A DNA stretch of 64,000 nt from Tenericutes bacterium HGW-Tenericutes-1 (GCA_002839155.1 PGXM01000004.1:124001-188000), one strand, 5' to 3'; shown: positions 19,539 through 28,354, numbered from the stretch's first letter. Notes: generated by a model from the sequence alone, not told the origin. Numbers and translations: made by a program.

Positions 19539-20924
19539 ATGAAAAATACGTATGCAATGCCACCTTATAAAATCAAAATGATAGAACCGATTCGTTTAAT
19601 CGGAAAAGAAGAGAGAATCTTACGTCTTAAAGAAGCGGGATATAATCCTTTTAAATTGCGCAGCGAGGACGTTTTTATTGACTTGCTTACAGACTCTGGC
19701 ACAGGGGCTATGAGCCATTTTCAATGGGGAGCATTAATGCAAGGCGATGAATCTTATGCTGGATCAACGAGTTATTACCGCCTTGAATCGGTTGTAAAAA
19801 ATATTACCGGATATCAATACATTATGCCAGCTCATCAGGGTAGAGGGGCAGAACAAGTCGTGATTCCTGCTTTGTTAAAACATCCAGGCATGATTTTTAT
19901 CTCTAACACGCATTTTGATACGACAAGAGCTCATGTTGAAATTGCGGGAGCTATCGCTTTAGATGCTCCCACCAAAGAATCATGTGAGACTTTAAAGTTT
20001 CATCCTTTTAAAGGTAATTTTGATTTAATCAAATTAGAAGATATCATCAAGTCTTACAAGAAAGAAAATATTGCGGGTATTATTGTAACCATTACCAATA
20101 ATTCTGTGGGTGGTCAACCGGTCTCAATGGAAAACATTCGTGCGGTAAGAAAAATTGCGAATCATTATGGCATCAAAGTGATTATCGATGGCGCAAGGTA
20201 TGCAGAAAATTCTTATTTTATTAAACTGCGTGAAACAGAATTTTCAAATAAATCAGTTAGAGACATTGCTAAAGAAACATTCTCTTATGCGGATATCTTT
20301 TTGATGAGCGCTAAAAAAGATGGATTGGTCAATATCGGTGGGTTAATCGCCATTAGAGACGACTTTGAATTATTCCGTCAATGTCAAACCAGGATTGTTC
20401 CAATGGAAGGGTTCCCTACTTATGGCGGCTTAGCTGGCAGAGACATGGAAGCATTAGCGGTTGGATTAGATGAAGCATTATCTGAAGATTATTTAGCATA
20501 TCGTCTTGATGAAGTGAAATTTTTAGGCGATAGATTAAGAGAAGCGGGCGTTCCAATTCAATATCCTACCGGTGGTCATGCCGTCTTCGTTGATTGCGGA
20601 TTAATGTGTCCTCATATTCCTTATGACGAGTTTCCAGCCCAAGCGGTGACGAATGAACTTTACTTAGAAGGTGGCGTGCGTGCTGTTGAAATTGGATCGC
20701 TATTATTAGGTAGAGATCCTCAGTCTGGAATCAATAGAAAAGCGGATCAAGAATTTATGAGACTCACGATTCCTAGAAGAACTTATACGTTTCAACATTT
20801 AGAGTATGTCGCCGAAACGTTAATCAAAGTCTATCAAAGAAGAGACAAAATTAAGGGTTTGAAATTTGATTACGAATCACCGATTTTACGCCATTTCACA
20901 TCAACATTCACACCGAAAAACTGA
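19539..20924 (+). CDS. tnaA: Tryptophanase (tryptophan indole-lyase)
   Basis: A 461-residue PLP enzyme that cleaves tryptophan to indole, pyruvate and ammonia. The PLP lysine is Lys260 in SAKKD. The family includes tyrosine phenol-lyase, so discriminating residues matter. Asp127 (HFDTTR), Ile385 (AVEIGS) and His452 (LRHFT) match the tryptophanase positions, where phenol-lyase has Thr, Arg and Phe. Overall wording elsewhere ([15 protein letters not shown]) is closer to phenol-lyase, so this is a divergent member. The ATG at 19539 has AGAAAGGA upstream; a TTG at 19509 overlaps the promoter zone. No tnaC-like leader peptide or tnaB permease is adjacent. It is monocistronic, with a strong terminator. 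Confidence 0.87.
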   Translation: MKNTYAMPPYKIKMIEPIRLIGKEERILRLKEAGYNPFKLRSEDVFIDLLTDSGTGAMSHFQWGALMQGDESYAGSTSYYRLESVVKNITGYQYIMPAHQGRGAEQVVIPALLKHPGMIFISNTHFDTTRAHVEIAGAIALDAPTKESCETLKFHPFKGNFDLIKLEDIIKSYKKENIAGIIVTITNNSVGGQPVSMENIRAVRKIANHYGIKVIIDGARYAENSYFIKLRETEFSNKSVRDIAKETFSYADIFLMSAKKDGLVNIGGLIAIRDDFELFRQCQTRIVPMEGFPTYGGLAGRDMEALAVGLDEALSEDYLAYRLDEVKFLGDRLREAGVPIQYPTGGHAVFVDCGLMCPHIPYDEFPAQAVTNELYLEGGVRAVEIGSLLLGRDPQSGINRKADQEFMRLTIPRRTYTFQHLEYVAETLIKVYQRRDKIKGLKFDYESPILRHFTSTFTPKN

Positions 20925-20945
20925 ATAAAAAACAATTTATAATAT

Positions 20946-20983
20946 AACGCGCCGACGAATAGTATGATTGTCGGCGCGTTTCA
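20946..20983 (+). terminator. GC-rich terminator after tnaA
   Basis: An 11-bp stem AACGCGCCGAC (20946-20956) / GTCGGCGCGTT (20970-20980) is unusually GC-rich for this genome; the T tail is short. Confidence 0.8.
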
Positions 20984-20995
20984 TATTCATGTCCT

Positions 20996-21024
20996 TTGAT
21001 ATTGAAAACAAATAATGCTATAAT
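20996..21024 (+). promoter_or_regulatory. Promoter of msrB
   Basis: TTGATA (20996-21001), 17-bp spacer, TATAAT (21019-21024); the start codon follows at 21047. Confidence 0.75.
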
Positions 21025-21046
21025 AGAATAAGAAGTGGTGATTTAC

Positions 21047-21487
21047 ATGAAATATAAAAAAATAGATAAAGCAAAACTTAAAAATATCCTGACGCCACTT
21101 CAATATCATGTGACGCAGGAAAATGGAACTGAACCGCCTTTTAGAAATGAATACTGGGATAATTCTGATCCCGGTCTTTATGTTGATATCGTCTCTGGTG
21201 AACCGCTATTTACATCGATGGAGAAGTTTGATCATGGTTGTGGTTGGCCGAGTTTTACGATGCCTATTGGTGAAATTGTAACAAAAAACGACTTCAATTT
21301 TAACATGGTAAGAACCGAAGTTAGAAGTATGGTTGCTGACTCACATTTAGGTCATGTCTTTGAAGATGGACCAAAAGATAAAGGTGGATTTAGATTTTGT
21401 ATTAATTCAGCGGCATTAAGGTTTATTCCTGTCGCCGATTTAGAAAAAGAAGGCTATGGTGAATTTAAACACCTGTTTCAGGAATGA
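21047..21487 (+). CDS. msrB: Peptide-methionine (R)-S-oxide reductase
   Basis: A 146-residue MsrB that repairs methionine-R-sulfoxide in proteins. The family motifs GCGWPSF and [11 protein letters not shown] (catalytic Cys) are present, as is [21 protein letters not shown]. The CxxC pairs of zinc-binding MsrBs are absent, so it is the zinc-free type. The ATG at 21047 has AAGTGG upstream and fits the promoter; a GTG at 21035 is less likely. It is followed after 8 nt by a small membrane protein and probably shares its transcript. Confidence 0.93.
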   Translation: MKYKKIDKAKLKNILTPLQYHVTQENGTEPPFRNEYWDNSDPGLYVDIVSGEPLFTSMEKFDHGCGWPSFTMPIGEIVTKNDFNFNMVRTEVRSMVADSHLGHVFEDGPKDKGGFRFCINSAALRFIPVADLEKEGYGEFKHLFQE

Positions 21488-21495
21488 GGATTTAA

Positions 21496-21999
21496 ATGTT
21501 AAGAACAGTATTTGAGATGCAAAAACAGAAAAAATTTATTATCTCCGGCATTGCTTTTTTTAGTATTTTTATGGTGATTTATTATATGCTTGACCGACTC
21601 AATGGCGGATACATTGAAATGATTGCAAAGTACGGATTATATTTAGTCATTATTAACATTACTTTAAATGTCGTTATGGCATTAACGAGTGCGACGATGA
21701 TGAACTTCTCGACAGCGTTTTTATCGCTTTCAGGGAAAGAAGGCAAAGGAACTTTCTTCGGAAACATTGCGGTATTTTTCGGAATGTTAACCTATGGATG
21801 TACGTCTTGTGTGGTTGCGTTTTTTGCGGCTATTGGTATAACTTTATCGGTCGCTGTATTGCCTCTAGCGGGGCTACCATATAAACTCATTGCGTTCGTC
21901 ATTTTGATGATTGGCTTTGGATGGTTAGTTCTTGAAATCAAAAAAGGAAAATGCAAAGTCAAGAAAGTCGTTAATGAAAATGAAAACCTTTCTGAATGA
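21496..21999 (+). CDS. Small four-helix membrane protein with GCTSC motif
   Basis: A 167-residue protein of unrecognised family. Hydrophobic segments lie at about 14-31, 46-66, 90-122 and 128-147, followed by a basic tail. Two cysteines, Cys102 and Cys105 in YGCTSCVV, sit at the start of a TM helix, a position that could support thiol redox chemistry or metal binding, but this is inference. It starts 8 nt after msrB, ATG preceded by GAGGAT, suggesting co-expression with methionine sulfoxide repair. A terminator follows directly. Confidence 0.7.
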   Translation: MLRTVFEMQKQKKFIISGIAFFSIFMVIYYMLDRLNGGYIEMIAKYGLYLVIINITLNVVMALTSATMMNFSTAFLSLSGKEGKGTFFGNIAVFFGMLTYGCTSCVVAFFAAIGITLSVAVLPLAGLPYKLIAFVILMIGFGWLVLEIKKGKCKVKKVVNENENLSE

Positions 22000-22026
22000 G
22001 ACACCTGAGGGTGTTTCATTTTTTTT
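21995..22026 (+). terminator. Terminator after the msrB operon
   Basis: Stem AATGAGACACC (21995-22005) / GGTGTTTCATT (22010-22020), followed by a T run. Confidence 0.85.
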
Positions 22027-22049
22027 GTGGTCATTCAATCATTGATATC

Positions 22050-22078
22050 TTTACTTTATTTGACTCTAATGGTATACT
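22050..22078 (+). promoter_or_regulatory. Promoter of the cadherin-like protein gene
   Basis: TTTACT (22050-22055), 17-bp spacer, TATACT (22073-22078), 37 bp before the ATG. Confidence 0.6.
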
Positions 22079-22114
22079 TTTTTCTAGACCTACGCACATG
22101 GAGGACTTGAAAGT

Positions 22115-22783
22115 ATGAAAAAAGTTTTACCGAGAAAATCAATATTTTTAATAATTTTTATGTCAATGATTGTATTATTCTCTGCAGCGATGATTATCAT
22201 CGAGGTATTACCTGACCCTGTACCTGAATTTCAAGCGGTGAATGATACAATAGAAACCAATGAAGATACCGCATTGACGATTAAGGTCCTTGATAATGAT
22301 ATCGATTTAGATAAAGATACATTAGAAATAACCGAATATTCACAACCCGAACATGGTAGAGTTGCTAAAACTACCACCGGATTAAGATATATTCCAAATG
22401 TCAATTATTTTGGTGAAGATACCTTTACTTATACCATTAAGAATTCAGCTGAAGCCACATCAACCGCCACAGTTATCATTTCTGTTAAATCAGTCAACGA
22501 TACGCCAAATGCGAATCGCGATTATTATACAACGACGCAAAATGTTAGTGCCTTAATTGATGTTTTGATCAATGATACCGATATTGATGGTGATGAATTA
22601 ACAATTCAAAGTTTTTATGATTTACCAAATAATGGAACCATCGTCATTGAAGATGGTAAAATCAGATATACACCTAATGAAGGTTTCATTGGCGTTGATG
22701 AATTTGCTTATCGTGCTAAAGATCCTAGTGGAGCTTCAGATACAGCTATAGTAACAGTCAGTGTTTTAGCACCACAAGACTAA
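22115..22783 (+). CDS. Membrane-anchored protein with two cadherin-like repeats
   Basis: A 222-residue surface protein. An N-terminal signal anchor (about residues 9-31) is followed by two tandem beta-sandwich repeats of the cadherin-like/tandem-95 type (about 40-130 and 131-220). Each shows A-x-x-D-x-x-x-T, V-L-x-N-D-x-D-x-D, a G-x-x-x-Y-x-P-N-x-x-x-x-G-x-D-x-F-x-Y core and a final TV-x-V strand. The DIDLDKD and DIDGDEL loops could bind calcium. There is no LPXTG or other anchor, so it should stay tethered by the N-terminal helix. Such repeats are usually in huge adhesins; here only two are present. GGAGGAC precedes the ATG. It is monocistronic. Confidence 0.8.
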   Translation: MKKVLPRKSIFLIIFMSMIVLFSAAMIIIEVLPDPVPEFQAVNDTIETNEDTALTIKVLDNDIDLDKDTLEITEYSQPEHGRVAKTTTGLRYIPNVNYFGEDTFTYTIKNSAEATSTATVIISVKSVNDTPNANRDYYTTTQNVSALIDVLINDTDIDGDELTIQSFYDLPNNGTIVIEDGKIRYTPNEGFIGVDEFAYRAKDPSGASDTAIVTVSVLAPQD

Positions 22784-22791
22784 CAATATAA

Positions 22792-22827
22792 AAGCCCAAA
22801 TCCGATTGAAGATTTGAGCTTTTTTTT
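22792..22827. terminator. Bidirectional terminator
   Basis: Stem AAGCCCAAATC (22792-22802) / GATTTGAGCTT (22811-22821) with one mismatch and T8 on the plus strand, shared with the convergent minus-strand gene. Confidence 0.75.
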
Positions 22828-23698
22828 ATGCGTCGACGCCTAAGAATATTTTGATGACGGTACCAATTCCAAATGAAATAATTGCCACACCAAAACTAAT
22901 AAAGATCATTTGCCAGAATCGTTTCTTGAAAGGAATGCTTTTTGCGACTGATATGTAATAATTAAAGAATAAAATTATTAAAACAACGACACCTAACATG
23001 ACACTCAATGATATATATTTGTTCGCAATTAATAAATACGGTAATACTAATAACATGACAGTAATAATATAAGCAATTCCTGTATAAATCGCTGATTTTT
23101 TTGCATTCGGCAAATTATCGGCTTTTGCACTTAGATATTCACTCGAAGCCATCGATAAAGAAGCTGCGATTCCAGTAATTAAACCTGATAAACTGATTAA
23201 TAAAGGGTCAGATAACGCGAATGTAAGACCGGCTAAAGTACCCGTTAATTCAACTAATGCATCGTTTAACCCCAAAACCATAGAACCAACATAGTTAAGT
23301 CGTTCTTCATCCAGCATTTCTATGAGTTCAATTTCGTGACTGTCTTCCTCTAAAGCAATTGATGCTGCTTCATCGATATATTCACCAATCGATTCATAGA
23401 ATTTCTTCGATTTGTCTTCACCCATTTCCATGAGTTTTAAAGTGAAAGTAAAGCCTAGCAGAAAATTTAATATTTTATAGATAAATACTTTAATTTTATA
23501 AGTTGATCCGAGTTCACCAAGATAAGATGTCCAGATGTCATAATGATTTTTTTCTTGTTGGGCAATTCGTTCTAATATTGATTTATTCTCAGAGTTTTTC
23601 ATTCTTTTCGCAATCGCTTTGTAAACATAATAACCGGTTAATTCATCTCTTTGCATCGCTTTGATTTGTTTCTTAATATGTGCTGGATATTCTTTCAT
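22826..23698 (-). CDS. Erythrin-VIT fusion (MbfA-like iron/manganese transporter)
   Basis: A 290-residue protein joining a ferritin-like di-iron domain to a membrane transporter. Residues 1-125 form the helical erythrin-like part with two ExxH motifs (Glu49/His52 and Glu118/His121) and Glu19. Residues 135-290 are a VIT1/CCC1-type domain with about five TM segments (GLNDALVELTGTLAGLTFAL, MASSEYLSAKAD). Related MbfA proteins export iron and lower oxidative stress, and plant VIT proteins move iron or manganese. GGAGGAC precedes the ATG. It is monocistronic on the minus strand, divergent from a MerR regulator. Confidence 0.88.
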   Translation of the reverse strand: MKEYPAHIKKQIKAMQRDELTGYYVYKAIAKRMKNSENKSILERIAQQEKNHYDIWTSYLGELGSTYKIKVFIYKILNFLLGFTFTLKLMEMGEDKSKKFYESIGEYIDEAASIALEEDSHEIELIEMLDEERLNYVGSMVLGLNDALVELTGTLAGLTFALSDPLLISLSGLITGIAASLSMASSEYLSAKADNLPNAKKSAIYTGIAYIITVMLLVLPYLLIANKYISLSVMLGVVVLIILFFNYYISVAKSIPFKKRFWQMIFISFGVAIISFGIGTVIKIFLGVDA

Positions 23699-23799
23699 TT
23701 TAGTCCTCCAAATTATTATTTCATCATAAGTATAGTCCTGATTTAATTAATTCTCAACCGTTATGCAGTAATAAAAGTATGTTTTTTTAGAAATAATGG

Positions 23800-23830
23800 T
23801 TGACATTAACGTTACGTAAAGGTTTATACT
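23800..23830 (+). promoter_or_regulatory. MerR-type promoter with 19-bp spacer and operator
   Basis: TTGACA (23800-23805) and TATACT (23825-23830) are separated by 19 bp, the overlong spacing that MerR-family activators correct by twisting DNA. The spacer begins with the near-palindrome TTAACGTTACGTAA (23806-23819), a good operator candidate. The ATG of the merR-like gene is 21 bp downstream, so autoregulation is likely. Confidence 0.8.
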
Positions 23831-23851
23831 ATTCATAAAGGAGTTGATCAA

Positions 23852-24610
23852 ATGGATTACACCGTCAAAAAATTATCTGAAATAGCAGGAGTCAGTGGTA
23901 GAACTTTAAGGTTTTATGATCAAATTGGATTATTAAAACCTAAATATATTAATGATTCTGGATATCGAGTTTATGGTGATAATGAGGTTGATTTGTTGCA
24001 ACAAATACTCTTTTTTAAAACGCTTGGGATGCCCCTTGAATCAATCAAAGTAACAATCTTAAATCCCAATTATAATCCCATAAAATCATTGGAAATGCAT
24101 TATGAAAAATTGGTTAAAGAAAAGAACCATATCGATCAATTGTTAATAGACATTCAATTGACGATCGAGTCAAAAAAGAAAGGGTTACCCATGGACAATA
24201 ATTTGAAATTTAAAGCATTAAAAGTTAAACAATTAGAAGAAAATGAGAAGAAATACGGAAAAGAAATTCGAGAAAGATATGGAACAGAAGTCGTTATTGA
24301 ATCCAATATAAAATTCTCGGAGATGAATCAAGAAACGTATCAAAACGCTGATGAATTGTCCAAAAAAATCTTTGAATACTTACTCAAAGCAATGGATAAT
24401 TCTGATATTACCTGCGAAGAGGCGAAACAAGCAGTATTGTTTCATAAAGAGTGGCTAATGATTTATTGGAAAGAGTATTCTGTTATTGCCCACCGTGGTT
24501 TAGGAGATATGTATTTAAGTGATGAACGCTTTAAATCATATTATGATTCTGCAAGAGTGGGATCCGCACAGTTTTTAAGAGATGCAATCTATTACCATAC
24601 AACCGTATAA
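23852..24610 (+). CDS. TipA-like MerR-family transcriptional regulator
   Basis: A 252-residue regulator. Residues 1-70 are a MerR winged helix (VKKLSEIAGVSGRTLRFYDQIGLLKP, then DSGYRVY). A coiled-coil dimer helix spans about 75-120. The C-terminal half (about 130-250) has the TipAS-type antibiotic-binding pattern, including KEWLMIYWKEYS and HRGLGDMYLSDERFKSYYD. TipA/Mta-like proteins sense drugs or peptides and activate exporters and themselves. AAGGAG lies before the ATG. Its own promoter has a MerR-type 19-bp spacer. No exporter is directly adjacent, so the regulon is unknown. Confidence 0.9.
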   Translation: MDYTVKKLSEIAGVSGRTLRFYDQIGLLKPKYINDSGYRVYGDNEVDLLQQILFFKTLGMPLESIKVTILNPNYNPIKSLEMHYEKLVKEKNHIDQLLIDIQLTIESKKKGLPMDNNLKFKALKVKQLEENEKKYGKEIRERYGTEVVIESNIKFSEMNQETYQNADELSKKIFEYLLKAMDNSDITCEEAKQAVLFHKEWLMIYWKEYSVIAHRGLGDMYLSDERFKSYYDSARVGSAQFLRDAIYYHTTV

Positions 24611-24612
24611 TG

Positions 24613-24648
24613 AATGAGGCTAGGGACATCCTAGCTTATTCTTTTTTT
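24613..24648 (+). terminator. Terminator after the MerR-like gene
   Basis: Stem AATGAGGCTAGG (24613-24624) / CCTAGCTTATT (24630-24640) with one bulge/mismatch, then T7. Confidence 0.75.
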
Positions 24649-24722
24649 AGATAGAAAAAATAGTTTAGGCTTGCCAAAAAGGCTTACATATATGATATAA
24701 TCTATCATCAAGGAAGGTATAC

Positions 24723-25859
24723 ATGATGATACTAAAAGAAAAAATCCTTCATAACTTGCTAAAATTGTTTTATAAAGCTCGCTTCAAATTTGGATATACT
24801 TATGAAAATTTTGATCCAAACCGTCTTGATCCTTATGTGTTACTCGGTAATCATTCATCTTTAAATGATGGATTATACACGGCATTGCCTTTAGAACGTT
24901 ATCCTTACCCCGTTATCAATGTTTTTATGTTTACGAGTCCTTTGATGCGGTTTGTATTAAATCACTTAATAAAGTCCATTCCTAAGCGTAAGGGACAAAG
25001 TGATATTTCAACCATTAAAGCGATGCTTGATATCATTAAGACTGAAAAACGTGGAGTTATGATCTTCCCTGAAGGGAATTCATCGTTTTTTGGTAAAGAA
25101 AGTCCCATACCTTATTCTACCGCTAAATTCTTAAAAAAAGTAAAATTAGATGTCGTTATCGCTCATGTTAATGGGGGCTATTTATGTTCACCTAGATGGG
25201 CAAAAAAACCAAGTCGAAAAGGATTGTTTGAAGTCAATTTTAAAACCTTATATAAAGCAGAAGAGTTAGATAACGTTTCAGTTGAAGAACTTGATATAAA
25301 AATCGTTGAAGCATTACGATTCAATGATTTTGATTGGAATCGAAATCAAAAACATATTTATCCTTCAAAAACAAAAGCTTTAGGGCTTGAACGATTTATC
25401 TATGCTTGCCCACACTGCGGAGAAATTCATTGTATTTCAACGAAAGGCAATAAAATATACTGTAAATATTGTGGTGAAATTGCCCATTTTAATGACTATT
25501 CATTAATTGAAGGTGTTCCCTTTGACAATTTAATTGATTGGGATATCTATCAAAAGAGCAGGTTACCTTATTTCATCAACCGAACCTTTCTTTCAAAAGG
25601 CAAACTATATTCAGTCGATATGACTTCTTTGAAGAGTACATTTTTTGGGAAACAATCCATTGAATTAAAAGACAGATCGATCAACTTCGTTTCAAATAAA
25701 CAAACATTGAATATTTCGATTGATGAAATCGTTAACCTTGTATTAGTTAAACACAATGATTTGGCATTTGATTATCAAGATAAAACTTACTACGTTAGAA
25801 TTGATAATCCGATGTTATTTCTTGATATAATAAATTACAAAATAAAGGAGCTCAAGTAA
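24723..25859 (+). CDS. PlsC-like acyltransferase with C-terminal zinc ribbon
   Basis: A 378-residue protein. Residues 35-180 are a 1-acyl-glycerol-3-phosphate acyltransferase-like domain with the HX4D motif (His44, Asp49 in NHSSLND) and FPEGNSS (115-121). A CX2C-X14-CX2C zinc ribbon follows (Cys229, 232, 247, 250) and then a beta-rich tail of about 110 residues. The acyltransferase probably works at the membrane face on a lipid or polyol phosphate. The zinc ribbon is not part of classical PlsC. AAGGAAGG precedes ATGATG; either Met could start. The next gene begins right after the TAA, so the two form an operon. Confidence 0.83.
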   Translation: MMILKEKILHNLLKLFYKARFKFGYTYENFDPNRLDPYVLLGNHSSLNDGLYTALPLERYPYPVINVFMFTSPLMRFVLNHLIKSIPKRKGQSDISTIKAMLDIIKTEKRGVMIFPEGNSSFFGKESPIPYSTAKFLKKVKLDVVIAHVNGGYLCSPRWAKKPSRKGLFEVNFKTLYKAEELDNVSVEELDIKIVEALRFNDFDWNRNQKHIYPSKTKALGLERFIYACPHCGEIHCISTKGNKIYCKYCGEIAHFNDYSLIEGVPFDNLIDWDIYQKSRLPYFINRTFLSKGKLYSVDMTSLKSTFFGKQSIELKDRSINFVSNKQTLNISIDEIVNLVLVKHNDLAFDYQDKTYYVRIDNPMLFLDIINYKIKELK

Positions 25860-27212
25860 ATGGAAAAGTGGAACATGATTATTTATTTCTTACTGATTGG
25901 ATTCTTACTCTTTATTGGAAAAGTATTAAAAACGAAACTACCATTTTTAAACAGGATTGTTATTCCAACCGCATTATTAGGCGGTATCATCGGTTTAGTA
26001 TTTTCAAGTGAGATTATTCCTGGATCTTATGAAATTGATGTAGAGCAAATGACCGCGATTGTCTATCACGCTTTAGCGATTGGGTTTATATCGCTTGCAT
26101 TAAAAGATTCGCAACACCAAAATAAACGCAAATTATGGTCAACAGGCATGGTTATTACCAGTACCTACGCCTTACAAGGATTTATCGGTATCTTATTAGT
26201 ATTACTTTTCTTTAGTAATCGTTTCATCGGTTCAGGCATTTTACTTGCATTAGGATTTGGTCAAGGACCAGGACTAGCAACTTCTTTTGGTGGTATGTGG
26301 AATACACCGCTTGAAGGTTTTGGCGTTGCATTAGGCGCATCCTATGCTTTCTTAGGTTATTTATGGGGCGGTATTGTTGGTGTATTAGCGATTAATGTGA
26401 TTGCACGTAAACGCGGAATCATTAAACCAAAACGTTATTATGAACAATCTATTGAAAAAGCAACGATAGAAGTTGATACCGTTAGAGAAGTCAGTGTAAT
26501 GGATGGGTTGACCGTTCAACTAGTGATTATTTTCATCATTTACGGTCTTGTCTGGCTGACGCTCTTTGTCATGGGAAAAATATTAGCGCCTTTAGGATCG
26601 ATTGGTGGTACGGTATTTGGTCTTCTTGAAGGATTTAACTTCATTATTGGTATTGGATATGCTTTACTGTATAAATTCATCCTTAGAAAAATCAATAAAA
26701 AAGGAATTAAAACGAATTTCTTAACAAATAACTACTTGTTATCGAATATTTCATCAACAGCATTTAATTTCATGATTGCAGGTGCTGTCTTATCCATTAC
26801 GTTAGATTTCTTAGTAGAATTTGGAGTGTTGCTCGCCGTGGTTTCAACGATTGGCGGACTTTTAACTATCTTATACTTGTTATTTATTACTCGCAAAGTG
26901 TACAAAACAAATACTTCTGAATATTTTGTTGGATTATACGGTATGTTAACAGGAACGGCTTCAACCGGTATTGCTTTATTAAAAGGCTTAGACCCACAAC
27001 TTGAAACGCCGGTTGCAGAGGAATTAGTATTAGGTTCTGGTACCGCTATTATGATGGCTTTACCGCTATTTGGAATCTTAATGCTACCTTCACTTGGTTT
27101 TGGAAAACCCAATGAAGTTTTATTTAATTATATCGCTTTATTTGGATGTCTTGCTTTTGTTCTGATCATGGTTGTCATTTTGTCAGTTCGCTCAAAAAGA
27201 AAACCGCAATAA
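25860..27212 (+). CDS. Sodium/glutamate symporter family (GltS-like) transporter
   Basis: A 450-residue membrane protein with ten or more hydrophobic segments in two related halves. The motif GFGQGPGLATSFGGMWN (about residues 138-154) and the C-terminal GLYGMLTGTASTGIALL resemble the paired re-entrant GQG/TGTA elements of the ESS glutamate:Na+ symporters. The substrate is probably glutamate or another dicarboxylate; specificity is not proven. AAAGGAG lies 11 nt before the ATG, which directly abuts the acyltransferase stop. The pairing of a lipid acyltransferase with a symporter is unexplained. Confidence 0.8.
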   Translation: MEKWNMIIYFLLIGFLLFIGKVLKTKLPFLNRIVIPTALLGGIIGLVFSSEIIPGSYEIDVEQMTAIVYHALAIGFISLALKDSQHQNKRKLWSTGMVITSTYALQGFIGILLVLLFFSNRFIGSGILLALGFGQGPGLATSFGGMWNTPLEGFGVALGASYAFLGYLWGGIVGVLAINVIARKRGIIKPKRYYEQSIEKATIEVDTVREVSVMDGLTVQLVIIFIIYGLVWLTLFVMGKILAPLGSIGGTVFGLLEGFNFIIGIGYALLYKFILRKINKKGIKTNFLTNNYLLSNISSTAFNFMIAGAVLSITLDFLVEFGVLLAVVSTIGGLLTILYLLFITRKVYKTNTSEYFVGLYGMLTGTASTGIALLKGLDPQLETPVAEELVLGSGTAIMMALPLFGILMLPSLGFGKPNEVLFNYIALFGCLAFVLIMVVILSVRSKRKPQ

Positions 27213-27225
27213 TTAAATTAAATTT

Positions 27226-27268
27226 AAAACACAAAAATCAGTTTATTGCCTAATTTTTGTGTTTTTTA
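27226..27268 (+). terminator. Terminator after the GltS-like gene
   Basis: AAAACACAAAAAT (27226-27238) pairs with ATTTTTGTGTTTT (from 27253), ending in a T run. Confidence 0.8.
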
Positions 27269-27321
27269 TTTTTGATTGACGTATAATAATGATATACAAA
27301 GTCATTATTTTGAGGTGTGAA

Positions 27322-28341
27322 ATGCAAAATAGAATTACTGAAAGACAGAAATTACTTAATAATCAAGGATTATTAGCCAATCCTGGTTATGCGATTCGAC
27401 CTTTATTCGATTATTCTCGTCAAGAAATCGCAGCTTCAAAATGGCGAATTAAAGAATGGGATTATTACGCTACACTAAACGATCATTTCGGTGTTTCATT
27501 TACCATCGCTGATTTAGGATACAGTTTCTTAATATCGGCAGTGATGCTTGATTTTGATAAAAAAACTTATACTAAAAAAACAAAAATCGGTTGGTTTAGT
27601 TTCGGGAAATTAAACTTACCGAAGACCTCACTTGAAGGAAATGTATCTTATCATGGCGGAGGATTTGATTTTGATTTTATCCGTGAAAAAGATCAACGAA
27701 AATTAATCTGTAAAATTAAAGACTATCAAGTGGGTGTTGACTTAGAATCCGAATTATTGATTGAAGCTCCAGATGACGATTCAATTGTCATGGCGACCCC
27801 TTGGAAAGAAAACAAAAAAGCATTTTACTTCAATCAAAAAATCAATTGTATGCCAACAACTGGTTTTGTAAAAGTTGGAAACGAGAAATCCGAATTTAAA
27901 AAAGAAAATAGTTTTACAGTACTGGATTGGGGACGCGGTGTATGGACCTATAAAAATACTTGGTACTGGGGAAGCGCCTCTGGTCTTGTCAATGGAAAGC
28001 GATTTGGTTTTAATATCGGATACGGTTTTGGTGATACGTCAAAAGCCAGTGAAAACATTATCTTCTATGATGGAATTGGACATAAATTAGATCAAATAAA
28101 ATTTGAAATTGATACGACAAATTATCTTAACCCTTGGAAGTTTTCTTCAAATGATCAACGATTTGAATTGACTATGACGCCTCTCATTGACCGCCAAGAT
28201 GATACAAATTTCATAATTATTAAAAATCTTGGTCATCAAGTCTTTGGAAAATTCAATGGATATGTTATATTAGATGATGGTAGCAAACTCGAAATCAAAA
28301 ACCTACTTGGTTTCGCAGAACAAATAACGAACCACTATTAA
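27322..28341 (+). CDS. DUF2804 family protein
   Basis: A 339-residue soluble protein that matches DUF2804. It has an early LLN.GL...GYA.RPLFDYSR pattern, the central MPTTGFVKVGN and the conserved FTVLDWGRGVWTYKNTWYWGSASG. A beta-rich, lipocalin/carotenoid-isomerase-like fold has been proposed for relatives; function is unknown. The ATG at 27322 is chosen for GAGGTG 7 nt upstream; the frame is open from 27289 without a site. The DUF1292 gene follows after 13 nt and is probably co-transcribed. Confidence 0.83.
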   Translation: MQNRITERQKLLNNQGLLANPGYAIRPLFDYSRQEIAASKWRIKEWDYYATLNDHFGVSFTIADLGYSFLISAVMLDFDKKTYTKKTKIGWFSFGKLNLPKTSLEGNVSYHGGGFDFDFIREKDQRKLICKIKDYQVGVDLESELLIEAPDDDSIVMATPWKENKKAFYFNQKINCMPTTGFVKVGNEKSEFKKENSFTVLDWGRGVWTYKNTWYWGSASGLVNGKRFGFNIGYGFGDTSKASENIIFYDGIGHKLDQIKFEIDTTNYLNPWKFSSNDQRFELTMTPLIDRQDDTNFIIIKNLGHQVFGKFNGYVILDDGSKLEIKNLLGFAEQITNHY

Positions 28342-28354
28342 AAGGAGAATGACG

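Noticed and set aside
19539-20924. Tyrosine phenol-lyase
   Set aside because: Asp127, Ile385 and His452 match tryptophanase; phenol-lyase would have Thr, Arg and Phe there.
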